Below are positions 46,494 through 57,090 of a stretch of DNA of 64,000 bases, piece by piece. Positions within the stretch are counted from its first letter, which is position 1, and each line of letters starts with the position of its first letter. Both the position numbers and the translations under genes were made by a program. Source of the DNA: Prorocentrum cordatum. Taxonomy: Eukaryota > Sar > Dinophyceae > Prorocentrales > Prorocentraceae. The notes beneath the pieces are model-generated. The model was not told where the DNA came from, ran no database searches, and saw only the letters and a list, made by a program, of their open reading frames with translations. Location: NCBI GenBank assembly GCA_963575745.1, contig CAUYUJ010019880.1:1-64000 (forward strand), in the 5' to 3' direction.

Positions 46494-48910
46494 ATGCGGG
46501 TGTCGGGACGTGGTGGGAGCGGGGGGGGGCGTCGGTGGGTTCCGGGCGAGAAATTGCGGGATGGGGAGGTCTCAAGAACAGAGCTGCCGTGCATGGGGGT
46601 GTCGGGACGTGATGGGAGCGTGGGTGGGGCGTCGGTGGGTTCCGCGCGAGACAGTGCGGGCTGGGAGGCCCAGGAACAGTGCCGCCGTGCATGGGGGTGT
46701 CGTGGTGGGAGCGTGAGGGGGGGCGTCGGTGGGTTCCGGGCGAGAAATTGCGGGCTGGGAGGTCCCAAGAACGGAGCTGCCGCGGATGGGGGTGTCGGGA
46801 CGTGGTGGGAGCGTGGGGGGGGGAAGTGGTGGGAGCGTGGGGGGGGGGCGTCGGTGGGTTTGCGGTCGAGAAATTGCGGGTTGGGGGATCCCAAGAACGG
46901 ATCTGCCGTGGATGTAAGTGTGGGCACGGGGTGGGAGCGTGAGAGGAGCGTCGGTGGGTTGCGGGTGAGAAATTGCGGGTTGGGGGGTCCCAAGAACAGA
47001 GCTGCCGTGGATGGGCGTGTCGGGACGTGGTGGGAGCGTAGGGGGGGGCGTCGGTGGTTCGGAGGAGAAATTGCGGGCTGGGGGGTCCCAGAACAGAGCT
47101 GCCGTCGATGGGGGTGTCGGGAAATGGTGTGAGCGTGGGGAGGGCGTCGGTGGGTTCTGGGCGAGAAATTGCGGGTTGGGGGGTCCCAAGAACAGAGCTG
47201 CCGTGGATGCAGGTGTCGGGACGTGGTGGGAGCGTGGGGGGGGGCGTCGGTGGTTCCGGGCGAGGAATTGCGGGTTGGGGGATCCCAAGAGCAGAGCTGC
47301 CGTGGATGGGGGTGTCGGGACGTGGTGGGGGCGTGGGGGGGGCCGTCGGTGGGTTCCGGGCGAGAAATTGCGGGGTGGGAGGTCCCAAGAACGGAGCTGC
47401 CGTATATAGAGGTGTCGGGACGTGGTGGGAGCGTGGGGAGTCGCGTCGGTGGGTTCCGAGCGAGAAATTGCGGGGTGGGGGGTCCCAAGAACGGAGCTGC
47501 CGTGGATGGGGGTGTCGGGACGTGGTGGGGGCGTGGGGGGGGGCGTTGGTGGGTTCCGGGCGAGAAATTGCGGGCTGGGGGATCCCAAGAACAGAGCGGC
47601 CGTGGATGGGGGTGTCGGGACGTGGTGGGAGCGTGGGGGGGGGGGCGTCGGTGGGTTCCGAGCGGGAAATTGCGGGTTGGGGGGTCCCAAGAACAGAGCT
47701 GCCGTGGATGCAGGTGTCGGGGCGTGGTGAGAGCGTGGGGGGGGGGCGTCGGTGGGTTCCGAGCGAGAAATTCCGGGTTGGGGGGACCCAAGAACAGAGC
47801 TGCCGTGGATGGGGGTGTCGGGACGTGTGAAGCTTGGGGGGGGGGCGTCCGGTGGTTTTCCGGGCGAGAAATGCGGGTGGGAGGTCCCAAGAACGGAGCT
47901 GCCGTGGATGGGGGTGTCGGGGCGCGGTGGGAGCGCGGGGGGGGGCGCCGGTGGGTTCCGGGCGAGAAATTGCGGGGTGGGAGAAATTGCGGGGTGGGAG
48001 GTCCCAAGAACGGAGCTGCCGTGGATGGGGGTGTCGGGGCGCGGTGGGAGCGTGGATGGGGGGGCGTCGGTGGGTTCCGGGCGAGAAATTGCGGGGTGGG
48101 AGGTCCCAAGAACGGAGCTGCCGTGCATGGGGGTGTCGGGGCGTGGTGGGAGCGCGGGGGGGGCGTCGGTGGGTCCCGGGCGAGAAATTGCGGGGTGGGA
48201 GGTCCCAAGAACGGAGCTGCCGTGGATGGGGGTGTCGGGACGTGGTGGGAGCGCGGGGGGGGCGTCGGTGGGTTCCGGGCGAGAAATTGCGGGGTGGGAG
48301 GTCCCAAGAACGGAGCTGCCGTGGATGGGGGTGTCGGGGACGTGGTGGGAGCGGGGGGGGGGGCGTCGGTGGGTTCCGGGCGAGAAATTGCGGGGTGGGA
48401 GGTCCCAAGATCGGAGCTGCTGTGGATGGGGGTGTCGGGACGTGGTGGGAGCGTGGGGGGCCTGGGCGTCGGTGGTTTCGAGGCGAGAAATTGCCGGTTG
48501 GGAGGTCCCAAGAACAGAGCTGCCGTGAGTGGGGGTGTCGGGACGTGGTGGGAGCGTGGGGGGGGGCGTCGGTGGGTTCTGGGCGAGAAATTGCGGGGTG
48601 GGAGGTCCCAAGAGCAGAGCTGCCGTGGATGGGGGTGTCGGGACGTGGTGGGAGCGTGGGGGGGGGCGTCGGTGGGTTCGGGCGAGGAATTGCGGGCTGG
48701 GGGATCCCAAGAGCAGAGCTGCCGTGGATGGGGGTGTCGGGACGTGGTGGGAGCGTGGGGGGGGGCGTCGGTGGGTTCCGGGCGAGACATTGCGGGGTGG
48801 GAGGTCCCAAGAACGGAGCTGCCGTAGATAGAGGTGTCGGGACGTGGTGGGAGCGTTGGCCTGGGCGTCGGTGGGTTCCGTGCGAGAAATTGCGGGTTGG
48901 GCGGAGAGGC
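46494..48910. repeat. Minisatellite, 24 units of about 101 bp
   Basis: The motif GTGTCGGGACGTGG (with variants) occurs 24 times from about 46,500 to 48,832. Mean spacing is 101 bp. Each unit also has GCGTCGGTGGGTTCCGGGCG, AAATTGCGGG, and CCCAAGAAC.GAGCTGCCGT. Units differ mainly in the length of a G-run (about 5-9). All three minus-strand frames are open over 700-860 codons and one plus frame over 552, giving Pro-rich or Gly-rich text. The G-run changes shift phase between units, so no single protein repeat is kept. I call it non-coding. Confidence 0.9.
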
Positions 48911-49297
48911 ATTGACGGGTGGTGAAGTGTCAAGGAGTGAGGTGCCGATGGCATTCGTGTAGGCTTAGCACAAAGGATATCGCACACGCCTCTAGGGTCG
49001 GCGGATTTCGCGGTCCTCGGAATTCTCGACCCATTCCCCAGGATCGGTTTGTCATCTTGAGTAGTAGTTTGACGGTCCCGAGGCCCGGCGAGGGCCCCTA
49101 GAGGCCGAGATGTGCGAAAATCCTCCGTCTCGAGTTTTTCAATGCGTTGGATCTCTGGGGGGTCGAGTGAGGCAGAAAGTGTGGAAGCTTGGCCCAGGAC
49201 TGGGCCCAGAGCTCTGGGAGCCCCGTGCGGGCAGCAATTGAGACAGCAGACGTCTGGGAAAGTGGCGCGAGGGCGGACCTCCTTGCGACGCCGGGGG
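48911..49297. other. Unassigned unique stretch
   Basis: Separates the minisatellite from the next GGA tract. No frame with recognisable content. Confidence 0.4.
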
Positions 49298-49460
49298 GAG
49301 GAGGAGGAGGAGGAGGAGGAGGAGGAGGAGGAGGAGGAGGAGGAGGAGGAGGAGGAGGAGGAGGAGGAGGAGGAGGAGGAGGAGGAGGAGGGGAGGAGGA
49401 GGAGGAAGAGGAGGAGGAGGAGGAGGAGGAGGAGGAGGACGAGGAGGAGGGGGAGGAGGA
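49298..49460. repeat. (GGA)n tract
   Basis: About 160 bp of nearly pure GGA, changing to GAG/GAC mixtures at the right end. It lies about 0.8 kb upstream of the ABCF2 start codon. Confidence 0.9.
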
Positions 49461-50204
49461 CCGGTGTTTGAGGGCCTCGGGGTGCTGTCCTGCAGTGGCG
49501 CCTCGCGTTCTGGGGTTGCCCGTAGCGACCCGAATGGCCCCCAGAGATCCGGGTTGTACACAGTCAGACCAAGGTCTAAGATCGAGGACGGTTCGGGGAG
49601 GGTGACCTGGTGCTCTTCGTGCTTATTGGATGTTCTTGTGCATCCTGGGGAGGGTACCATTGGATGTGCTGTTAAGGTCGAGGTCGGTTCGGGGAGGGTG
49701 CCCTGGTGCTCTTTGGAAATACCTTGGGAAGGCCGTGATTCAGAGCTTCGAATCCCGGACCAGAGTTATTGCGGATCATTCGGGCGTCCAGCCAGTCCCG
49801 GATCATTGGGGTAGGGATGATCAGAGGTAGTTGCTGGCGCGGGAGCCCAAAGCGGACTTCCGCAGAACCGAAGTAACCACGGATGGTCCGGGCCCCATCT
49901 ATATCCCCCCACGGCAGAAATGTCTGGAGCGTCTTTCATTGTGTTCTTTTGTTAATCGCCATTGTACATGATCCCAGACGTGCAACGTCTGGACAGTAAT
50001 CAGGACAGTGATTTTCCGCCATCCTCGGCCTCCGGGGACCTTCGCAAGACCCTAGGGCAGTCAAAAACGTCTCGGGATGGAAAGCCGGCCCTTGGGCAAG
50101 GGTCGGGATTGTTTGGGAATCGGATGTCTGGGATGCTTGAGTGGCCTCTTGCCCTCCCTCCCCGCCCCTCCTCCATCTGTCCCCCTCACCTGCCGCCTTC
50201 TTGG
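49461..50204 (+). other. Upstream region of ABCF2 with a direct repeat
   Basis: Two direct copies of GGTTCGGGGAGGGTG..CTGGTGCTCTT lie at about 49,589-49,617 and 49,687-49,714. The frame of exon 1 stays open upstream to 49,962, but that 108-codon extension has no family resemblance and is read as 5' untranslated or promoter DNA. No TATA-like element can be claimed. Confidence 0.5.
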
Positions 50205-50228
50205 CCCAAGTCATTTTGGCTGGGCAAG
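50205..50228 (+). other. Possible relic spliced leader
   Basis: The stretch CATTTTGGCT followed by GGG and CAAG, with CC..AG before it, aligns to the 3' 21 nt of the conserved dinoflagellate spliced leader at 18 of 21 positions, with one 3-nt insertion. It lies 58 bp before the start codon on the coding strand. Relic leaders in this place are a known mark of genes copied back from trans-spliced mRNA. Chance similarity is not excluded. Confidence 0.45.
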
Positions 50229-50249
50229 TGCTCGGGCCGTCTGGGGCTA

Positions 50250-50285
50250 TTTTCTTCGTTGGGCAGGCTAGGCCTCCCAGGCCCA
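50250..50285 (+). promoter_or_regulatory. Candidate trans-splice acceptor before ABCF2
   Basis: A T-rich stretch (TATTTTCTTCGTTGGGCAG) gives an AG at 50,265-50,266, 20 bp before the start codon. A second AG is at 50,279-50,280. If the organism trans-splices its mRNAs, one of these would be the acceptor. Inference from position and composition only. Confidence 0.3.
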
Positions 50286-52313
50286 ATGGGGCGCAAGGAG
50301 GATGCGGCGCGCAAGGCCAAGGCCAAGGCTAAAGTTGGAGGCAAGGCGGATAAGCATGCAGATTTGCTCGACAAGGTTGAAAAGGAAAAGATGCTGAAGG
50401 ACAACAACGTAGTGCGTGCCGCTGTGCTGGATACGGCGGTGATCACTGGGGTGTTGACCTCAAGCAAGCAATCTCTAGACTTGAAGATTGAGCAGTTCTC
50501 GCTAAGCGTCTACGGCAAGGAGTTCATCAAGGATACGAAGATCGAGTTGACATTCGGACGGCGCATCGGGCTCATCGGGCAGAACGGGTCTGGCAAATCT
50601 ACGATGTTGGCGGCCCTCGCTGCCCGGGAAGTGCCGATCCCCGACAGCATCGACATTTGGTATCTGGACAGCGAAGCCAAACCGCAAGAAGTGTCGGCCA
50701 TTCAGGCGGTTGTCGACGTCGTGGCTTCAGAACACGCGCGCCTCGAAGCACTCAGTCTCAAGCTCATGGAGGAGGACGTGGAGAAGCATGCTGACATGCT
50801 CGGCGTTATCCAAGACAAGCTGGACAAGATGGAGCCCGAGACATTCGAGCCTCGCGCATGTGAGCTTCTGCATGGGCTGGGCTTCACGAGGGCGATGATG
50901 AACAAGCACACCAAGGACATGTCCGGAGGCTGGCGCATGCGCGTTGCCCTGGCCCAGGCCCTCTTCGTGGAGCCCATGCTCTTGCTGCTGGACGAGCCCA
51001 CGAACCACCTCGATCTGGGCGCCTGCGTCTGGCTGGAGGAATCGGAAGAGAAAAGATACTACAAACAACAACTGTCGGAGCGCAGCACGGATTTCCTCGA
51101 TCGGCACCGGCCCCCCCCGCGGTTTCTGCGGCTTCGCCCTTGCTCTCTCCGCGCAAGAGGGGAGGGGGGCCCGGCGTCGATGCAAGAAATCTGCGACGAG
51201 CTCCGACAGATTATGTCATGTGGCTATTCCTGTCTCTAGGAGTACCTCTCGAAGTACCCGAACACCTTGCTCTTCACTTCGCACTCCGAGGACTTCATGA
51301 ATGGCGTCTGCACTCACATCATGCAGCTCACTCAGAAGGGCACGCTCGTGACGTGGAGCGGCAACTACGCCACCTACGTCAAAACCCGGGCCGAACTCGA
51401 GAAGAATCAGCTGACGAAGTACAAGAAGGAGCAGGACGACATCGCGCACCTGCAAGCCTTCATCCGGTCATGCGGTACATACAAGGACATGCTGATCCAG
51501 GCGGCGTCGAAGCAGAAGATCATCGACAAGATGGTAGAGGCCGGTCTCACAGAGAAGCCCGAGGTTGACCCAATCTACCCTTTCGCCTTTCCAGACTCGG
51601 AGAAGATCTCTCCACCGGTGCTGGCTTTTTCCAATTGTTCCTTCTCCTATTCGGGGAAGAAAGAGGACCACCTCTACGAGAACTTGGAGTTGGGTGTCGA
51701 TCTCGACTCCCGCATCGCCCTTGTCGGGCCGAATGGTGCAGGAAAGTCGACCCTCCTCAAGCTCATGCTCCAGCAAATAGAGCCCACCGTCGGTGAGGTC
51801 AAGAGAAGTGGCAAGCTGAGAATTGGCCACTACAACCAGCACAGCGAGGAAGTCTTGGACCTTGAACAAACTCCTTTGGGATTCTTGCAAACTCTCTACC
51901 CGAATGGTATCGTGACCACGGAGGGAATGACGAAGATGGAGACGCCACAGTGGCGAGGCAAGCTGGGAATGTTTGGAGTAAGCGGCGATTTCCAGACAAG
52001 AAAGATGAAGACCATGTCGGACGGCATGAAGACTCGGGTTGTCATGCTGCTTATATCTCTGGTGAATCCGCACTGCCTCCTTCTCGACGAGCCGACCAAC
52101 CATTTAGATATGCAGTGTATCGATGCGCTGGCGATGGCGATCAACAACTTCTCAGGTGGACTGGTGCTGGTTTCCCACGACTTCCGCCTCATCGGGCAAG
52201 TCGCCAAGGAAATCTGGGTTTGTGATAATAAAACCATTGCCCCGTGGAAGGGGGACATCCAGAGTTACAAGACACACCTCAAAAAACAGGTCATGAAGAA
52301 GTTCAAGCAGTAG
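50286..52313 (+). CDS. ABCF2: ABCF2/ARB1-type ABC-F ATPase, two exons
   Basis: A cytosolic twin-ATPase of the ABC-F group, without membrane domains; ABCF2/ARB1 members act in ribosome biogenesis. Exon 1 is 50,286-51,038 (251 codons) and exon 2 is 51,240-52,313 (357 codons and TAG), 608 residues in all, close to the usual family length. Lys/Ala-rich start (1-40). First ATPase: Walker A GQNGSGKST (98-106), signature MSGGW (212-216), Walker B LLLLDEPTNHLD (232-243), switch His266. Linker about 295-360 with AELEKNQLTKYKKEQ. Second ATPase: Walker A GPNGAGKST (414-422), signature MSDGM (510-514), Walker B LLLDEPTNHLD (531-541), switch His564. The second signature has Met where the family usually has Gln. 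The start was chosen because conserved family text begins at this Met; the open frame upstream is unlike the family. Confidence 0.93.
51039..51239 (+). mobile_element. GA-AG intron of ABCF2 with internal inverted repeat (introner-like)
   Basis: Removing 201 nt from GA (51,039) to AG (51,239) joins ..VWLE to EYLSK.., restoring the expected family sequence. AGGA is present at both junctions (51,037-51,040 and 51,238-51,241), as expected of a target-site duplication. Inside, 51,072-51,117 and 51,164-51,209 are inverted copies matching at 35 of 46 positions, starting with a perfect CTGTCGGAGC, and are centred on the intron midpoint. The length is a multiple of three and the only in-frame stop is the TAG that contains the acceptor AG. 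No GT donor gives a sensible protein. Confidence 0.8.
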
Positions 52314-53139
52314 GCCACATTTTGAGTGGCAACTAGCGTTATGATTTGGTCAGCGACTCACTGGCCATCTGGCAGCGCCAGGGGCAACGGCCTGCTGGAA
52401 GGATTGACATATACCAATGTTGCCTATTGTGCATGTTGCTCATTGCCCTGCTTCGTGCGGGCAGAAGGGACGGCGCCTAGCACCTCATCTCTCGTTTCTT
52501 CCTTTGGTGCATCCTGGCGCTGCAATGATCTTCCTCATGGGTCAGGCAATTGTCCACCATTATAGTCTAAGACTATGCTGCACAATTTTCTCTTTGCGGT
52601 CATTCCAGATTCTTCTGCTAGGCGGCCAGCTGGGCGGGCGCGCGACGCTATGAGACCCGCATGCTCGCCGTAATGACAAAATCGTGAGCAGTACTGAGCC
52701 GCAGGATCGCGCATTCGTTTCGACCCGTGTGGTCTCCAGGTCTCCTGTGCGGGAGGTCGCCAGGGAGGCCTCCATCTGTACATGGCGATTTGCCAGTGCC
52801 TATTTTCTTGCACCCCTCCTCACCGCCGCTAGGATCGGGCCCTCGACCCATCCTGGGGTGTCACCTGACCCGTCCCTCGAGGCGGATCCAGCCGTGGTTA
52901 CGAGCAGCCTCCAGAAGGCCCCCCCGAATAGCGATACGGAAAAAAAAAACAGAAAAGGGCCTCCGTGGATTCCTTTCCTGCCGGCGGACTCCGTCCGACG
53001 CCGAGCCGTGGGCGCCCTGGAGCTCGGACGTGGCACCACACGCACCCCCTCCAGGCGCGAGCAGGAGCGCGGGGCCGCTCCAGGGGATCCTCGCTACCCT
53101 CGCGGTCCGAGGCCCCTGCTCCTCCATGCTCCTTTGTCT
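52314..53139 (+). other. Downstream of ABCF2, nothing recognised
   Basis: Likely holds the 3' untranslated region. No AATAAA-type signal stands out near the stop. Moderately GC-rich; a short A-run lies at 52,941-52,950. No further gene is supported. Confidence 0.4.
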
Positions 53140-53440
53140 TCCTCCTCCCTCCTCCCCCCCCCCCCGCCTCCGCCGCCTCCGCCTCCGCCTCCTCCTTTTC
53201 CTTCACCAGGCGGTGCGCCCCAGCTGCAGCGTTCGCTCCTCCACTTCCCCCTCCCCCTTCCCCTCCTCCTTCGCACCCTCCTTGCCCGCCCTCCTCCTCC
53301 TATTCCTCCTCCCCCTCCTCCTCCTCCTCCTCCTCCTCCTCCTCCTCCTCCTCCTCCTCCCCCTCCTCCTCCTCCTCCCCCTCCCCCTCCTCCTCCTCCT
53401 CCTCCTCCTCCCTTTCCTCTTCCCCTTCCTCCTCCCACGG
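53140..53440. repeat. (CTC)n tract
   Basis: Pyrimidine-only over most of 53,150-53,210 and 53,235-53,430, CTC being the main unit. Produces poly-Pro, poly-Leu and poly-Ser frames. Confidence 0.9.
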
Positions 53441-54537
53441 CCGCGCCGTTGCTTCAGCTTGCAGCTCCTGCGCGGTTGGGTTCAGCACCGGCCCCTGCAG
53501 GTCCTCTGTCGGGCTCGGGCTGCGTCTCCGGTGCGGCTTCTGTTGTCGCATCGGCTGGCCAGGTGATCCGGCCGTGCCGCCCCCCTCATGGTGGGCTCAG
53601 CTGTCCGCTCGGGGCGCACGCAGCGGGGCTCGGCGCTGAGCGCATGAGATGCGCCAATCCACTCGGATCCCCTCTGGCCGCCTCCTCCTCCTCCTTCTCC
53701 TCCTCCTTCTCCTTCTCCCCTTCTGGCCGAGCAGGGTTTGGGAGGCTTGTGTGGGGCGGGCCCCCCTGTCCCCACCTTCGCCGTCGCCGTGTCAGGGACC
53801 TGCTGCCCGCAAAGAGAGCACCACTTCGCCACCGCAGACCGTCCTTGGGCCGTCCTGGCCCAAGGACGGTGCACAGCACAGATCGAGCTGAACGGTGTTC
53901 AGGCGATCTCGTGGGCCCGTTTGCCGCAAGCATTGCCGCAAGGACAGCAGCAGCCGGAATGACAACGAAGACAGATCGAAACGGAAAAGCACTGCCTCGC
54001 CCGAGCCCGGGTGCATGGACCCCCCCCCGGGCCTCGGCCAGGAGGGCGCCGACGCCTCGCCTGGAACCAGGAGGAGGCCCCGGTCGGGCACGGGGCGCGC
54101 TGCCGGCGTGCAGCTGCCCTCTCTGCGCGCGTGCCCTGCGCCACGCGCGGGGCCCGCTCCTGGGCTCGCGGCAGGACCTGCGCCGGCCCTGGGCCGCTGG
54201 CGCACCTCCCGGACCTCTCGCGGACCGCCGCGCCCCCCCCCCCCGACAGCCGCGCGCGAGCTGCGCGCGCGCGCGTGCCGCGCGCGCGGCGCGCGCGGCG
54301 CGCGGGGGAGGCGGGGCGGCTCTTCGCGCCCGTGAGGGGGGGAGGAGGAGGAGGAGGAGGAGGAGGAGGAGGAGGAGGAGGAGGAGGAGGAGGAGGAGGA
54401 GGAGGAGGAAAAGGAAAAGGAGGAGGAGGAGGAGGCGGAGGAGGAGGAAGAGGGAATGAGGGAGGGAGGGAGGGAAGGAGGAGGAGGCAGGAGGGAGGGG
54501 GGAGGAGAAGGTTGAACAAGCACACCGAATCGCACTG
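53441..54537. repeat. GC-rich DNA, alternating CG run and (GGA)n
   Basis: 53,441-54,235 is unassigned GC-rich DNA. 54,240-54,310 is dominated by alternating CG (CGCGCGCGCG, GCGCGCGCGGCGCGCG), prone to Z-form DNA. 54,336-54,515 is (GGA)n with GGAGGGAGGGA at the end. Minus-strand frames of 200-360 codons here are composition-driven. Confidence 0.7.
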
Positions 54538-54539
54538 AG

Positions 54540-55240
54540 TCGCTCGGCACAGACAAGTGATGTCTCACAGGTATCTGAAAGCTCTGGTGGTGACCCCCAT
54601 GCGCCATGCGATTTGTATTGTAGGTGCCAATGCAGTCGAACTGGTCGGCATTCTCGTTGGAAAAGGAATCGCACATGTCGGTGCAGAGGATAGCCGTGCA
54701 GCGAGTAGACACTCGAGTGAGAGCTTCATTCTACCATTTGCACTCGCAGCACGTCCAGCAGCGTCGGGGGAAAACATATTGCGATCACTGCAAAGCCATA
54801 GTCATTTCCAGTAAGCCGGATGAGCCCACCACGGTTTTGCGCAGCAGGTGGAGGCGCAGGCATCACATGAACCACGCTGGAAACACTTGAGAACGTAACC
54901 GATCGAGATACCACACGACTTGTTCGTGAACGGCCCCTCTTGCAACCAACATGCGCGAAGTGATGCGCATCCCCAGTCAGAATCCACAGGGGAATTTTCG
55001 TCTGCGCACAGAGACGAGTAGCAACGATAATCGCAAGCTGGGCAGAGCTGAGAGATGTGGATATTTTGTGGAATCGTCGAGTCTGAGTCAGATTGCAAGG
55101 ATTGTAGCCAACGGTGGGCATGTGTTTCATACCCTTTAAGAACACACCTCTGCGCGCGGGCGCCCATCAGCGCACGGCCCCTCCCAGGCCCGCCAGTATC
55201 GATGTGATGTATGAGGTCGACAAGGTGCAAACAATCATGC
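54540..55240 (-). other. Unrecognised, possibly coding segment
   Basis: About 700 bp of balanced composition between GC-rich repeats. Two minus-strand frames overlap: 54,802-55,230 (Cys-rich, with LCPACDYRCYSSLC and GSCDACASTCC) and 54,726-55,145 (with AIIVATRLCAQTKIPLWILT). Both have codon use that looks more like coding DNA than the surroundings, and only one can be real. A short plus frame with SIDVMYEVDKVQTIMLELLN is also present near 55,196. No family is recognised; it may be a gene fragment or an old element. Confidence 0.25.
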
Positions 55241-56133
55241 TCGAACTCCTGAACCAGGTTAGAGCGCGAGGGGGACGAAGAGGAATATCATGAATGGAAA
55301 ACGATGAGGAGGCCGACAGGTTGTTGGGAGGGAGATGCGACATCCTTGTGAATCGATGGGATAAGGCGGCGACAGAGCAGCATGATGGGAGCAGGACGGG
55401 GAGGGATGAGGGCGGGGGGAACGAATATTGAGGCTCGCAGGGAAGATCGAAACGAGAAGCTGGGGGGGGGGGAAGAACAGGGAAGAAGAAGGAGGGGACG
55501 CGAGGAGCGGGGGATAGGGGGTGGAAGAGAGGGGGAGGGAGGATGGAGGCCCTGGAGGGGTCGGCATGGGAGGGAGGGTCGGGATGGGAGAGAGGACGCA
55601 GGGAGGGCCGACACTGGAGGCAGAAGGCACACGATGGGAGGAAGGAGGGGAGAGTAGGATCAGGATGAGCAGGATTTCTGCAGCTGGAGCGGGAGGACGG
55701 CGACGCCCATGGTCTCTGCATGGCGACGCCGACGACAGCAGCGGAGGAAGCGACCGCTGCGCCCACGACGACGACGGCGGCGACGACGACGACCACTTGC
55801 GACCACGGCAACGACCGCTGAGACACCACGACCACGACGACGGCGACGACGACGGCGACGCGGCGGCGACGACCACGACGGCGGCGACGACCACGGCGGC
55901 GACGGCCAACGACGATCGGCGACGACCACGACGGCTCCGTCGCGCCGAGCCCTCCAGCCCGAGCGCCCCCCCGCCGCGGCCAGCGCCCGGGCTCGGCGCA
56001 TGGGCCGCGGGCAGAGGCCCGCGGGGGCCGCCGCCGGACCCCGGCCTCGGTGCCGACGGCGACGGCCGGGGCGCCGAGACGCCGACGCCGACGAGGGCGC
56101 CGACGAGGACGACGACGACGCCGACGACGACGC

Positions 56134-56165
<32 letters not shown>

Positions 56166-56300
56166 GCGACGACGCGGACGACGACGACGCCGACGGCCAC
56201 GAAGGCGGCAACGACGACGGCAATGAGGACGACGGCGCCGACGGTGGCGACGACGGCGACGACGTCGACGACGACAACGGTCGCCGCCTCGACGACGGGC
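55241..56300. repeat. Purine-rich DNA then (GAC)n
   Basis: 55,380-55,660 is G/A-rich, with GGGAGGG units. 55,740-56,290 is imperfect GAC/GGC repeat in two parts around a GC-rich core (55,935-56,060). Frames of 200-450 codons on both strands follow the repeat. Confidence 0.75.
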
Positions 56301-56899
56301 GGCAGCGAGGTCCAGGCGACCCCCGCCTTCTCTCCATGCGAAAGAACCGCGACGGAGGGTGTTGGCGCGTTTTTGGTTCCTGACGGCCGCCATCGGGCCT
56401 CGGGGCCGTAAAAAGGTTACCCAGGAAGACAATCGCTCCCGGGGAAGGGTTGCATACTTTTCGGGGCGGTCGAAATGGGCACGGAAAGAATGCGTACGAT
56501 GCCCAACAGCAGGCCCTGTTCATTTTGAAGAGGACTCGCTGTCCGCCCCGCCGCGGACGTTGTTCTTTGACGACGTGAAGCCGTCTGCCCAACAGCGGCC
56601 GCCGTCGGTTTTTGACGACATCTGTCGTTGGGCATTGTGCCACCGTTCTCCATACCCACCTCGGGCGGCCAGAACTGTGTGAGGGGTCGACGTCGTGGGG
56701 CAAAAACACGACGCCGGTGCTCGGGAGGCGACGACGGCCACCATCGTGGCTGCCACCGCGTGGGCGGCGGGGAGGACCGCCACGACGACGGCGGCGGCTG
56801 CGGCCAGCGCCGGGGGGCTGCGCGGGTCGAGCAGCAGGGCGAGGAAGGGGGGGTGGCAGGGAGGGCAGGGGGTACTCCTGGCGTCTTACAGGCGTCTTG
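56301..56899. other. Unassigned stretch with a small ORF
   Basis: A plus frame at 56,359-56,682 (107 codons) includes three loosely similar segments ending HFEED, FFDDV and VFDDI. No domain is recognised. GCCCAACAGC occurs twice and its inverted form GTTGGGCATTGT once. Could be a gene remnant or chance. Confidence 0.25.
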
Positions 56900-57090
56900 C
56901 TGGCGTCTTTCACCACCCACCAAACCACCCCAACCCAACCCGAAGGCTCAGATTTACCCTCGATCTCCAGTGGGGGGGAGGTCGGGAAACATTGAAAAAA
57001 CACATGTGGAACCCTTACCCCCCCCAACCCGAAATTCGGGTCTTCGGGTTGGGTTGGGGTGGTCTGGTAGGTAGTCAGTCTTACTGGCGT
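56900..57090. mobile_element. Foldback element with 21-bp perfect inverted core, family 4
   Basis: CCACCCCAACCCAACCCGAA plus one G (56,925-56,945) is exactly complementary to 57,042-57,062. The similarity continues outward for about 20 bp in weaker form (GGCGTCTT..CCACC). A second small palindrome, ACCCGAAATTCGGGT (57,027-57,041), lies just inside. No coding capacity; one copy seen. Confidence 0.65.

Noticed and set aside
46405-48987. 860-codon minus-strand frame (and 793- and 712-codon frames) as a large proline-rich protein
   Set aside because: All three frames of the same strand are open because the 101-bp unit lacks stops; phase shifts between units, so no protein repeat is conserved.
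49962-50285. Upstream in-frame extension of ABCF2 (108 codons)
   Set aside because: Its sequence is unlike any ABC-F N-terminus and includes the leader-like relic; the family text begins at the Met at 50,286.
51027-51239. Canonical GT donor at 51,027 for the ABCF2 intron
   Set aside because: It would delete the conserved VWLE segment; the GA-AG pair restores the family sequence exactly.
57042-57062. Telomere-like TTGGGTTGGGG repeat
   Set aside because: It is one arm of a unique inverted repeat and not a tandem array.
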